DNA of 64,000 nucleotides from NCBI GenBank assembly GCA_009711785.1, contig VENA01000003.1:1-64000 (forward strand), read 5' to 3'. This stretch comes from Bacillota bacterium. GTDB taxonomy: Bacteria; Bacillota; Clostridia; Tissierellales; MES13. Below are positions 1 to 7,534 of this stretch, one piece after another. How positions within the stretch are numbered: position 1 is the first letter of the stretch; every line of letters begins with the position of its first letter. A program made the position numbers and the translations under genes. The notes beneath the pieces are model-generated. The model saw only the letters and a list, made by a program, of their open reading frames with translations. It was not told where the DNA came from and ran no database searches.

Positions 1-207
1 CAAAACAATGGGCTATTTTGCTTATTTTTATGCAAAAAAATCAAATCTGTTGATAAAGATATTACTCCTATTTTACTTATCCACAATAAACTTTTCATCT
101 ACTTTCAAAAAAATGGGGAAACTCTAAATGTTTTTTATACCACTAAATTATATAAATCTAATTATTTATATAAAAAGTCTAAAAACTTGATTGTTCTTAG
201 ACTTTAA
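1..207 (+). CDS. possible 3' end of an unidentified plus-strand gene
   Basis: Frame 1 stays open from the left edge to a TAA at 205-207, giving 68 codons with no start inside the window. The composition (mixed charged, hydrophobic and polar residues, ending SKNLIVLRL) looks protein-like, but a chance open frame is possible in DNA this AT-rich. I do not recognise the product. It converges on cca: the two stop codons overlap at 204-207, and a dyad at 174-205 could terminate both. If real, it is one of only two plus-strand genes here. Confidence 0.35.
   Translation, partial: QNNGLFCLFLCKKIKSVDKDITPILLIHNKLFIYFQKNGETLNVFYTTKLYKSNYLYKKSKNLIVLRL
174..205. terminator. dyad between convergent gene ends
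   Basis: A 9-bp perfect inverted repeat (AAAGTCTAA at 174-182, TTAGACTTT at 197-205) with a 14-nt loop lies where cca and the possible plus-strand gene end converge. A-rich sequence to the left supplies a short U-run for minus-strand transcripts. It is probably a bidirectional terminator. Confidence 0.5.
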
Positions 208-1547
208 TTTAATCTTTCTATTATTTTTTTAGCTTCACCGATTAGTTTATCTTTAGTATTTAGTTTAGGATCTTCTAATACTTTTTCTAAAAGTTCTTTT
301 AAGATAATCCCTATCTCTTTTCCCTGGGAGATACCTAAATTTATTATATCGTTTCCATTAATATCTAAATCCTTAGTTGATAATGGTTGCTTTTCATTAA
401 GTATTTTTTCTACACTTCTTTGTAACTTTAAAGTATGGTCAAAACAAAATGGGGGTTTTGTTCCTTTAATATCTGCTATTTGAAGATCAAAATGTAAATT
501 TAAATTATCTTTTCCAACCCTATTTATAAAACGTTTAGTAGCTTTTAAAGTAGGATTAGGTAAAACTAGCATATGTTCTTTTATCAATGTCTTAACACGT
601 TTTATAGTTTTTTTGTCATATTTTAATCTCTTAAGTATTTTTCCTGCTAATTCTCTCCCAACCCGTTCATGTTTATAAAAATGCCCTATTCCTTCTTCAT
701 CTATACTAAATGTATAAGGCTTAGCTATATCATGAAGTAATGCTGATAATCTTAAAATAATATCAGATTCAGTATTATCTAACACAGCCATAGTATGATT
801 AAATACATCTTTATCATGATGGGGGTTCTTTTGATTAAATCCAACCATATCATTAATTTCAGGTATTATATATTTCATTATTTCTAAATCAATAAGTGTT
901 CTTATTCCTTTAGAAGGCTTTGATGATAAAAGCATTTTATTAAACTCTATTTGTATTCTTTCTTTGCTAATTTTATTAAGTAAATACCCTTTATTATTCA
1001 TAGCTTTATATGTGATTTTTTCTATATTAAAATCTAATTGAGTTTTAAATCTTACTCCCCTTAGAATTCTTAAAGCATCCTCTTCAAATCTTTTATCTGC
1101 CTCTCTAACAGCTACTATTTTTTTCTTTTTTAAGTCTATCAATCCTTTAAAGGGATCTATTAAGCCATCCTCTAAATTATAGGCCATAGCATTAATTGTA
1201 AAATCTCTACGACTTAAATCCTTTTTTATATCATTTGTAAACTCTACTATTTCTGGTCTACGATTATCAATATACTCTCCATCTATCCTAAACGTTGTAA
1301 TCTCAAATGCTTCTTTTTCTAAAAGTACAGTTACAGTACCATGCTTTAATCCCGTTGGGATTGTTTTATATTTTTTAAATACCTCTAATATTTCTTTAGG
1401 TGTAGCATTAGTTGTAATATCCCAATCTTCTGGTTTTCTATTAAGAATAAAATCCCTAACACATCCTCCTACAACATAACCTTTAAAATTATTTTTAGTA
1501 AGCTCATTTAATAAAATCCTTACCTTTTTAGGTATATTAATTCTCAT
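204..1547 (-). CDS. cca: CCA-adding tRNA nucleotidyltransferase (HD-domain type)
   Basis: Adds or repairs the 3'-CCA of tRNAs from CTP and ATP in the cytoplasm. It is a class II nucleotidyltransferase: the GGCVRD motif near residues 27-32 and the catalytic DWD (about 41-43) form the head. An RNA-binding neck follows, then an HD hydrolase domain (LLHDIAKP, near residue 270) and a C-terminal tail. At 447 aa it matches the long bacterial form fused to HD. Two adjacent ATGs are possible. The second is preferred because AAAGGAG lies 6 nt upstream of it and only 3 nt from the first. It is apparently monocistronic, with a terminator separating it from the upstream helicase gene. Both tRNA genes in this window encode CCA, so here it would serve mainly for repair. 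Confidence 0.95.
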   Translation of the reverse strand: MRINIPKKVRILLNELTKNNFKGYVVGGCVRDFILNRKPEDWDITTNATPKEILEVFKKYKTIPTGLKHGTVTVLLEKEAFEITTFRIDGEYIDNRRPEIVEFTNDIKKDLSRRDFTINAMAYNLEDGLIDPFKGLIDLKKKKIVAVREADKRFEEDALRILRGVRFKTQLDFNIEKITYKAMNNKGYLLNKISKERIQIEFNKMLLSSKPSKGIRTLIDLEIMKYIIPEINDMVGFNQKNPHHDKDVFNHTMAVLDNTESDIILRLSALLHDIAKPYTFSIDEEGIGHFYKHERVGRELAGKILKRLKYDKKTIKRVKTLIKEHMLVLPNPTLKATKRFINRVGKDNLNLHFDLQIADIKGTKPPFCFDHTLKLQRSVEKILNEKQPLSTKDLDINGNDIINLGISQGKEIGIILKELLEKVLEDPKLNTKDKLIGEAKKIIERLN

Positions 1548-1603
1548 CATAGACTCCTTTCGTTATGTCTTATTTTAACATAAATTTATTAAAGCTATAA
1601 ATT

Positions 1604-1637
1604 AAAATACAGTATATATTTTACCATATATACTGTA
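1604..1637 (-). terminator. terminator after DEAD-box helicase gene
   Basis: A perfect 12-bp stem (TACAGTATATAT at 1608-1619, ATATATACTGTA at 1626-1637) with a 6-nt loop is followed on the minus strand by TTTT. It lies 10 nt past the helicase stop codon. Confidence 0.7.
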
Positions 1638-1646
1638 ATGTTTATA

Positions 1647-2756
1647 TTATCTATTTTGTTTTTCTAATTTTGCTTTAATACCTTTCTCTATTGTCTTTAG
1701 TGTATTTTTATCCTTTGGCGTAATAAAAGTAACTGCAACCCCAGTCTCGCCAGCTCTTCCTGTACGACCTATTCTATGAATGTAACCCTCAACATCCTTT
1801 GTTATATCATAATTAAATATATGGGTAATACCATCAATATCTAATCCCCTCGAAGCAACATCAGTCGCAACAAGAAATTGGGTTTTTAAATCTCTAAAAG
1901 ACTTCATTGCTCTATTACGTTTTGCTTGACTAAGATCACCATGTAACTCATCAGAATCATATCCATGTCTTTTTAAAATACCATTAAGTTTTTTAACACG
2001 ACGTTTTGTACGACAAAATATTATTGCCATAAATGGTCTATTTTCTTCTATATAATTACAAAGCGCATCCTGCTTTTGTCTTTCAGTAGTTTCTATTACT
2101 ACTTGTTTTATTTTATCTAAAGTTACATTTTTACTTTTAATGTGTATTTTTACTGGTTTATTCATATATCTACTAGATAAAGAGATAATTTCTTTAGGCA
2201 TAGTAGCTGAAAATGACATAGTTTGACGTGTTCTTGATGTTTTATGTATTATTTTCTCTACATCCTTTAAAAAACCCATTTCTAACATTTGATCTGCTTC
2301 ATCTAATACAAGCATTTTTACTGATTTTAAGTCGATACTTTTTCTTCTAATGTGATCTAATAATCTTCCTGGAGTAGCAATTACCATATGTATATTATTT
2401 TTTAATTTTCTTAACTGTTTTTTTACATCCTGCCCACCATATGCTGCTAAGATATTTACATCTTTTGCCGATATAAGTTTTTTAGCTTCTTTTGTAATTT
2501 GTATTGCTAATTCCCTAGTGGGAGTTATTATTAGGGCTTGGATATTAGGATTTTCAGTATCAATCCTCTCAAGAATAGGTAACATAAAAGCTAAAGTTTT
2601 ACCAGTCCCCGTTTGTGCCTGGGCTATTACATCTTTTCCTTTTAATATAATTGGTATAGCCCTTTGTTGAATTTCAGTAGGTTTTTCAATACGTTGTTTA
2701 TTTAATAAACTTTCTAATTCTTTGCTAATTCCTAGATTTGAAAATTTCATTGTCAT
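1647..2756 (-). CDS. DEAD-box ATP-dependent RNA helicase
   Basis: An ATP-dependent RNA unwinding protein of the RhlE/CshA type, used in ribosome assembly, mRNA decay and cold adaptation in Firmicutes. Motifs appear in order: Q motif (PTEIQQRAIP), Walker A AQTGTGKT, PTRELA, TPGR, DEAD, SAT, RGLDI, and HRIGRTGRAG near the C-terminus. At 369 aa it is only the two RecA lobes, with almost no C-terminal extension, so it is shorter than CshA or DeaD and close to a minimal RhlE-like core. The first ATG is used: AGAGGT lies about 10 nt upstream. A long AT-rich leader precedes it. It stands alone between terminators. Confidence 0.95.
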   Translation of the reverse strand: MTMKFSNLGISKELESLLNKQRIEKPTEIQQRAIPIILKGKDVIAQAQTGTGKTLAFMLPILERIDTENPNIQALIITPTRELAIQITKEAKKLISAKDVNILAAYGGQDVKKQLRKLKNNIHMVIATPGRLLDHIRRKSIDLKSVKMLVLDEADQMLEMGFLKDVEKIIHKTSRTRQTMSFSATMPKEIISLSSRYMNKPVKIHIKSKNVTLDKIKQVVIETTERQKQDALCNYIEENRPFMAIIFCRTKRRVKKLNGILKRHGYDSDELHGDLSQAKRNRAMKSFRDLKTQFLVATDVASRGLDIDGITHIFNYDITKDVEGYIHRIGRTGRAGETGVAVTFITPKDKNTLKTIEKGIKAKLEKQNR

Positions 2757-2882
2757 TTTTTTAATACCTCTTTCATTTAATTAGTTAAAATTATTATTTG
2801 CATTAATTAATATACTCATTCTATCATAATACAAATTATCACTAATTAAAAGCTTTACTTATATTTTTTATATCACTTAACT

Positions 2883-2987
2883 TTATTTATTATTATACGA
2901 TTCATTTATATTGCTACAATGAGCTAATAAAAGTAATAATCCTATACTAATTGAAACAATGAAAATTATAGTACTTATTTCATACAT
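2883..2987 (-). CDS. 34-aa small hydrophobic peptide
   Basis: A short ORF of 34 codons with a good ribosome site (AAAGGGG upstream of the ATG). The product is one predicted membrane helix (residues about 4-22, rich in Ile, Leu and Ser) followed by AHCSNINESYNNK, a polar tail with one cysteine. I do not recognise a family. It has its own promoter: TATCAT at 3024-3029, with two TGTGAT-like boxes just upstream (3039-3055). The same arrangement precedes the next two genes, which strongly suggests the ORF is expressed and co-regulated with them. It could be a membrane regulatory peptide. Confidence 0.55.
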   Translation of the reverse strand: MYEISTIIFIVSISIGLLLLLAHCSNINESYNNK

Positions 2988-3023
2988 GTTTCCATCCCCT
3001 TTAAATTTTTCTTCTTTATATAA

Positions 3024-3055
3024 ATGATAACTTATTACTATGATGTTTTTGTGAT
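3024..3055 (-). promoter_or_regulatory. promoter with paired TGTGAT-type boxes (small-peptide gene)
   Basis: Read on the minus strand: ATCACA, five bases, ATCATA, nine bases, then TATCAT as -10. The two hexamers are 11 bp apart centre to centre, as in direct-repeat sites of OmpR/PhoB-family regulators, and they replace a recognisable -35. The same layout recurs at 3811-3843 and 4571-4602. Confidence 0.55.
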
Positions 3056-3082
3056 GGATTTGTAATTTATCATAATTTCTTT

Positions 3083-3118
3083 AAAATGGGCCATATAATT
3101 TTTTATATGACCCATTAA
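3083..3118 (-). terminator. terminator after secreted repeat protein 1
   Basis: A 13-bp stem with one G:U pair (ATGGGCCATATAA at 3086-3098 against TTATATGACCCAT at 3103-3115, plus-strand sequence) ends in TTTTAAAG on the minus strand. It lies 14 nt past the stop of the 3132-3767 gene. Confidence 0.7.
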
Positions 3119-3131
3119 AGTTTATACTTTA

Positions 3132-3767
3132 TTATTTAGTTTTTAATTTTTTTCTGTTTGCTTTAAATTCATTTCTTATTAGTTTAGATTGTTTTTCTGT
3201 TATTACTCCATCTTTAACCATTTCCTTAAATATATCTTTTTTCATTTTCTTATCTTTAAAATATTTTTTTCTTTCTTCTTTTGTCATATTTTTTAAACCA
3301 CAATGTTTTTTCACTTTATTTTCTCTAGCTTTCTTTAAATAATTTTTGACTTCTTTAGCTTTAATTTCTGTTAAAACACCTTTATTAATTAAATTATTAA
3401 GGGTCTCATCTAATTTTAAGTTCTTCATTTCTATGATTCTTTCTCTAATAATATAGATTTCTTCTTCTGTTATTAAACCTTCTTTTTTTAATTCATTTAA
3501 TATATTTTTTCTTTTTATTTCTTCTCTTTCATTTAAATAATCTTTTATTAATGATACTTTACTTTCTTTTATCTTACCCTCTTTCACTAATTCATCAAGT
3601 ATGATTATTAATCTATCCACTGGTTTGGTATTTAAAGAGTTGAAACGTATTTTTTCATTTTCTGAAATTACATTATAATTCTCTAAACTTTTAGCATTAG
3701 CTACAATAGATATAGAAAAAATCATACATGCTATAACTATAATAGTAATATATTTTTTCTTTCCCAT
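3132..3767 (-). CDS. secreted helical-repeat protein 1 (DUF2680-like), unknown function
   Basis: A 211-aa protein with a signal peptide (MGKKKYITIIVIACMIFS..., cleavage likely after VANA, about residue 25). The mature part is very rich in Lys and Glu and predicted all-helical. It contains four copies of a short unit resembling L-x2-L-x2-EGxIxExK/EA-x2-I, with clear units near residues 58-78, 88-110, 118-140 and 180-200. The following gene encodes a relative built the same way. These units resemble the short helical hairpins of DUF2680/YckD-type exported proteins. That assignment is inference and the function is unknown. Its promoter carries paired TGTGAT boxes shared with both neighbours. Confidence 0.75.
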   Translation of the reverse strand: MGKKKYITIIVIACMIFSISIVANAKSLENYNVISENEKIRFNSLNTKPVDRLIIILDELVKEGKIKESKVSLIKDYLNEREEIKRKNILNELKKEGLITEEEIYIIRERIIEMKNLKLDETLNNLINKGVLTEIKAKEVKNYLKKARENKVKKHCGLKNMTKEERKKYFKDKKMKKDIFKEMVKDGVITEKQSKLIRNEFKANRKKLKTK

Positions 3768-3810
3768 TTTTAATCTCCTTTCATTTTTTAAAGACTTTTA
3801 TTTCATATTT

Positions 3811-3843
3811 AGTATTTACAAAATAATGTGATAAAATTGTGAG
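3811..3843 (-). promoter_or_regulatory. promoter with paired TGTGAT boxes (secreted protein 1)
   Basis: Minus strand: CTCACA (3838-3843), five bases, ATCACA (3827-3832), ten bases, then AATACT (3811-3816) as -10. It has the same architecture as the boxes at 3024-3055 and 4571-4602. Confidence 0.55.
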
Positions 3844-3856
3844 AAATTAATGAAAA

Positions 3857-3896
3857 TAAAAATAGCCACAATACTTTTTTTGTATTGTGGCTATTA
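3857..3896 (-). terminator. terminator after secreted repeat protein 2
   Basis: A perfect 14-bp stem (AATAGCCACAATAC at 3861-3874 and its complement at 3882-3895) with a 7-nt A-loop on the minus strand is followed by TTTATTTT. It lies 25 nt past the stop of the 3921-4535 gene. Confidence 0.85.
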
Positions 3897-3920
3897 TATA
3901 TTATAGGGGAAAATAAAATT

Positions 3921-4535
3921 TTATTTGTTTAAAAATTCTTTTATCTCATTTACTTGTTCAGAAGTAATTATTTCATCTTTCACAGATTCAGATAGTAATG
4001 ATTCTAACTTAAAATTCATTATATCTTTTCTTAATTCCATGTTTTTTATTATTCGATTAGCTTTTTCTTCAGTCAATTCTTCATTTTCTAATTTTTCTTC
4101 TATCAAAGTTTTTCTCTCTTCCATAGTTAATTTATCCTTATTAGAATTATTCTTTATTAATCTATCTCCTTTTCTCTTTCTTTTAAACTTACTACCATTC
4201 CTATCTAAAATTTTATCTGCTTGTTCTTGAGTTAATTCTCCACTTTCTAATTTTTTATCTATCATAGCTTTTCTTTTTTCTAAATCTCTAATTTTTCTAC
4301 CTAAGTTTTTCTTAACTAATTTATCAGACATTTGTTTTGCCTGCTCACTTGTAAGTATATCTTCCTCTAAGAGGTCGTCTAGTATTAATTTAATTCCATT
4401 TTTCCTTTGTTCAATACCTATTTTCCCTCCATCTACATTAGTTGTCTGATTATCAGCAGATACTACTCCTACCATTGAAAAAAACAACGTACCAATTAGC
4501 ATGATATTTACTACCCTTTTCATTCCCTTATTCAT
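3921..4535 (-). CDS. secreted helical-repeat protein 2 (DUF2680-like), unknown function
   Basis: A 204-aa exported protein with a signal peptide ending VSADNQ. It carries repeated helical hairpins of the form LEE-x-ILTSEQA, ESGELTQEQADKI, ENEELTEEKANRI and EIITSEQVNEI, the same unit seen in the neighbouring 3132-3767 product, so the two are tandem paralogues. It is highly charged with no catalytic motif. The start is the ATG at 4535, with AAAGGAG 8 nt upstream. An in-frame GTG three codons earlier overlaps the Shine-Dalgarno. A strong terminator follows. The promoter has paired TGTGAT boxes. A role in the cell envelope is plausible because of secretion and possible RR control, but this is inference. 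Confidence 0.75.
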   Translation of the reverse strand: MNKGMKRVVNIMLIGTLFFSMVGVVSADNQTTNVDGGKIGIEQRKNGIKLILDDLLEEDILTSEQAKQMSDKLVKKNLGRKIRDLEKRKAMIDKKLESGELTQEQADKILDRNGSKFKRKRKGDRLIKNNSNKDKLTMEERKTLIEEKLENEELTEEKANRIIKNMELRKDIMNFKLESLLSESVKDEIITSEQVNEIKEFLNK

Positions 4536-4570
4536 TTTTATCACTCCTTTTATTATTTTAATACATCTAT

Positions 4571-4602
4571 AGTATAGACATTAATTGTGATGATATAGTG
4601 AT
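4571..4602 (-). promoter_or_regulatory. promoter with paired TGTGAT boxes (secreted protein 2)
   Basis: Minus strand: ATCACT (4597-4602), five bases, ATCACA (4586-4591), nine bases, then TATACT (4571-4576). This is the best -10 of the three related promoters, and there is no separate -35 match. Confidence 0.6.
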
Positions 4603-4675
4603 AAAACTTTAAGGATTTTTTATTGATTTAAAAATAACTTAAAAAGCTTATTATAAAATCAAAGCTAGATGATGT

Positions 4676-4747
4676 TTAATTTTTATCTTCTGAATCATTA
4701 TTCTTTTCTTTATTAGGTTTCGATACACCCATAAATAAAATAACCAT
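4676..4747 (-). CDS. 23-aa peptide with strong ribosome-binding site
   Basis: A 23-codon ORF preceded by AAGGAGG six nt before the ATG, one of the best Shine-Dalgarno sequences in the window. The peptide begins with a short hydrophobic stretch (MVILFMGVSKP) and ends in a Lys/Asn/Asp/Glu-rich tail. No family is recognised. The flanks (4548-4675 and 4748-4925) contain only AT-rich DNA and the promoter of the gene to its left. It could be a real small protein or a leader peptide, but nothing in the downstream 130 nt looks like an attenuator. Confidence 0.4.
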   Translation of the reverse strand: MVILFMGVSKPNKEKNNDSEDKN

Positions 4748-4925
4748 TTTATTCCTCCTTAATATTATTAAACTAATTTTAAATATGTTAATATTTATCT
4801 ACCTTTATATTAATTATATTAATATATTTTTAAATTGTCAATGATTATTATTAATATTTTTAATTATATTATTAATATATTTGATTTTTATATTATATAT
4901 ATTAATCTTTGAGTTTTTTTAAATA

Positions 4926-4955
4926 TAAAAAAAACAGACTATAAATAGTCTGTTC
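4926..4955 (-). terminator. terminator after hemolysin III-type gene
   Basis: A 9-bp stem (AACAGACTA / TAGTCTGTT, loop TTTA on the minus strand) is followed by a run of eight T. It starts 3 nt past the stop codon. Confidence 0.9.
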
Positions 4956-4956
4956 T

Positions 4957-5619
4957 TTACATTATGAAATTATATATAAACCAGAAATGACAAAAGCTAC
5001 CTATCAGTACAAATATATGAAATATTTCATGGAAACTAAACCAATTATTATTTAATTTAGGTCTTTTAAGTCCATATATAATTCCACCTATACTATAAGT
5101 TATACCTCCAATAATTAACCATAGTAAACCCTTTGTTTCCACCGCTTGTGCTAAAGGATAAAAAGCTATTATTACTAACCATCCCATAGCTATATAAAAA
5201 GCTGTATAAAGCCATCTTGGAGCATTAAACCAAACTAATTTTAATATCATTCCTATAATAGCTAAAATCCATATACTCGTTAACAAACTAACTCCCCACA
5301 CTCCCTTTAGTGCTATAAGACATATCGGAGTATAAGTTCCTGCTATTAATACATATATCATCATATGATCTATACGTCTTAGTATCTTTTTTACTTTAGA
5401 AGATACATATGCTAGATGATAGGTGGTACTAGCCGTATATAAAAGTATTAAACTAATTCCAAATATTAAAGCCGATATTATATATCCAGCTGAACCATTA
5501 GATATAGAATTTACTAACATTAATATTAAACCAACTAAGGACATAACTGCTCCAAACAAATGGGTAAACCCACTTACTGGATCCTTTAACTTTAATCTTC
5601 CTATATGTATATTTTTCAC
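4957..5619 (-). CDS. hemolysin III / PAQR family membrane protein
   Basis: A seven-helix integral membrane protein of the hemolysin III (YqfA/YplQ, PAQR-like) family, 220 aa, the normal family length. Family signatures are DPVSGFTHLFGA near the N-terminus, STTYHLAYVS, RIDHMMIYVLIAGTYTP in the middle and FHEIFHIFVLIGSFCHFW at the end. The His/Asp/Ser residues in these motifs match the metal site of PAQR hydrolases. The real substrate is unknown and haemolytic activity should not be assumed. The start is GTG with AAGGGG upstream. It is read 20 nt after the pseudokinase-like gene, probably in one transcript, and is followed by a strong terminator. Confidence 0.9.
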   Translation of the reverse strand: MKNIHIGRLKLKDPVSGFTHLFGAVMSLVGLILMLVNSISNGSAGYIISALIFGISLILLYTASTTYHLAYVSSKVKKILRRIDHMMIYVLIAGTYTPICLIALKGVWGVSLLTSIWILAIIGMILKLVWFNAPRWLYTAFYIAMGWLVIIAFYPLAQAVETKGLLWLIIGGITYSIGGIIYGLKRPKLNNNWFSFHEIFHIFVLIGSFCHFWFIYNFIM

Positions 5620-5639
5620 ACTATCCCCTTCATTTCATT

Positions 5640-7037
5640 TTATTTTAATACATCAACATCAAAAGAATCTATCCAAACTGTTCCTTTCTTATTAGGTGTA
5701 ATATGAATTTTTATATAATCACCATTTATTGAACCAATATCTATATTATATAATTCCCACATATTCTTTGGTATATAAACATTCTTAATCTTTTTATTTA
5801 ATAGTTTTTCTCCCTTTAATAAGGTAACACTTATAGTTGCCTTTTGACCTATATCTGAATTAAGCCACATAGATATACTTCCCTTTCTCTCATTTAAAAA
5901 GCTAAATTCATCCTTTGTTAAGTCTATTCCTGCAATTAAATATTTAATACCACTTTTATCACTTGTAACTTTTAAAGACTTATTTCCTTTAAAAGATTTA
6001 GTATCATCTATTTCTGCTAAGTTTTCTCCCTCTGCCTTTGATTTAAGTTTATCATTAAAAAATTTATTTAGCGATTCATCTTCTATATTATTTTCTTTCT
6101 TATTCTCTTTTTTATCATCATTATCTTTAATTTCTTCGTCTGTATCTTTATTATCCTTGTTATTATCAACTGAATTATCACCTAAATTATCATTTTTACT
6201 ATTAACAACATGAGTTCTATCTTCATCATCTAGATAATTAAAAGCCTTCACTGCTAAAACTGGTATTAAAATAGCTAATATTATTATTAAAAATGGTGCT
6301 ACTTTTTTAAATTTAAATTTTCTTCTTGTTTTTTTCATACTTCTTCTCATCGAGTGTACTCTTTTAGATTCTTCTACTTCTGGATTAACTAATCTATACA
6401 ATTTAGAAGTTCTAAAATCCTTAACTAGTTCTTCATATGTAGTATAATTATTATTTATACACTTTCCAATTATACTTTTTATATCAGGTGGAATATCTTC
6501 TTTATTTTCATTATTATTTATCTCAAAGCCTGAAAATACAATGCTTAATTTATCTCCTATGCCATAAAATACATCCTTTTGCTTTACATTTAAATAATTA
6601 TTATCAATTACTATAAGTGGTAATAAATTAATATTTCCTTTACTATCCACTATAAAATTGGCATATCTAAGCATTGAATAAGTTATGTATATTGGTAAAT
6701 CCATAAATAATTTTAATTTATCTAAAATAAAATTAGCAAAATTAATCTGTCTACTTAATTTAATAGAATTATTATTAATATATTCTTTAATATTTATATT
6801 TTCATTATACTTATTAATTAGATATAATACATCCTCAGTTTCCTTAACCTGATAATAGATATTTGCTTTTTTATTTAAATTAAAAAAGTCAATATCTTCA
6901 ATTTTACTTTTATCAGTTATAGCATTTACCAAGAATTTGTTGTTACTTTGTTTATCTTCACATATAAGTATTTTCTGAAATTCATTTTCTAGGTATATAT
7001 CTAGCACTTTTAGTTTATCGAAAATCCCATTTGACAT
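5640..7037 (-). CDS. membrane-anchored pseudokinase-like protein with extracellular beta-domain
   Basis: A 465-aa protein of three parts. Residues 1-220 look like a degenerate protein-kinase fold: the end resembles a kinase C-lobe (DIKSIIGKCINNNYTTYEE), but I see no HRD, DFG or glycine loop, so catalysis is unlikely. A basic stretch (about 229-245) precedes one membrane helix (246-266). A low-complexity Asp/Asn/Lys linker (270-325) then leads to a C-terminal domain (about 335-465) with the features of a carbohydrate-binding beta-sandwich (KSFKGNKSLKVTS, SMWLNSD, VWIDSFDVD). The layout suggests an inside-out or outside-in envelope sensor. The function is unknown and the kinase-fold call is inference. 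It is probably co-transcribed with the hemolysin III gene. Confidence 0.65.
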   Translation of the reverse strand: MSNGIFDKLKVLDIYLENEFQKILICEDKQSNNKFLVNAITDKSKIEDIDFFNLNKKANIYYQVKETEDVLYLINKYNENINIKEYINNNSIKLSRQINFANFILDKLKLFMDLPIYITYSMLRYANFIVDSKGNINLLPLIVIDNNYLNVKQKDVFYGIGDKLSIVFSGFEINNNENKEDIPPDIKSIIGKCINNNYTTYEELVKDFRTSKLYRLVNPEVEESKRVHSMRRSMKKTRRKFKFKKVAPFLIIILAILIPVLAVKAFNYLDDEDRTHVVNSKNDNLGDNSVDNNKDNKDTDEEIKDNDDKKENKKENNIEDESLNKFFNDKLKSKAEGENLAEIDDTKSFKGNKSLKVTSDKSGIKYLIAGIDLTKDEFSFLNERKGSISMWLNSDIGQKATISVTLLKGEKLLNKKIKNVYIPKNMWELYNIDIGSINGDYIKIHITPNKKGTVWIDSFDVDVLK

Positions 7038-7147
7038 AGAATCGCCCTTTCAGATATTTTGATTTATTTTTTATGAAATAATTGTCATTATCATGTTTTC
7101 GACAAAGTGCTATAAAATTCCTTTTTTTATTTTAAAATTAGATATAT

Positions 7148-7450
7148 TTACTCATCATCTTTTATTTCATAATCAACATCTTCTATAATTTCTCCTTTTA
7201 TATCCTTATATTGCTTTTTTCTCTGTTTTTCATATGAGTAATTCTCTAATGTAGTTGACATTTTATTTAGAATAAAGGTTAGTAATACAAAATCATCTAC
7301 AATTCCAAGTCCAAGTACAGGTTCAGGAATCAAATCAATAGGACTTACTAAATATATAAGACCAAAAATGATCCAAATTTTATTTTTAAGTGCTACTTCT
7401 CCATCAAATACATATTTAAAAGCTAAAGGTATTTTCCTTAAATAACCCAT
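7148..7450 (-). CDS. YkvA family (DUF1232) small membrane protein
   Basis: A 100-aa protein with the DUF1232 core LVSPIDLIPEPVLGLGIVDD, in which a Pro/Asp-rich turn lies between two hydrophobic helices, typical of YkvA-like proteins. The length is normal for the family and its molecular role is not known. The C-terminal tail is acidic. AGGGAGG precedes the ATG. It follows the USP gene on the minus strand after an intervening terminator. Confidence 0.85.
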   Translation of the reverse strand: MGYLRKIPLAFKYVFDGEVALKNKIWIIFGLIYLVSPIDLIPEPVLGLGIVDDFVLLTFILNKMSTTLENYSYEKQRKKQYKDIKGEIIEDVDYEIKDDE

Positions 7451-7481
7451 AAATTGACCTCCCTTTCCACTGTTTGAAAAA

Positions 7482-7508
7482 AGACCTGCAAATTTTATTT
7501 ACAGGTCT
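7482..7508 (-). terminator. terminator after USP gene
   Basis: Stem AGACCTG / CAGGTCT extended by three A:T pairs beyond one mismatch, then TTTTTT on the minus strand. It lies 27 nt after the USP stop and upstream of the YkvA gene. Confidence 0.75.
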
Positions 7509-7534
7509 ATTATAATCATCATTTATAATAATTA

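Noticed and set aside
4957..5619. Haemolysin/virulence factor
   Set aside because: The hemolysin III name is historical. The PAQR-like fold argues for a membrane hydrolase or receptor and nothing indicates toxicity.
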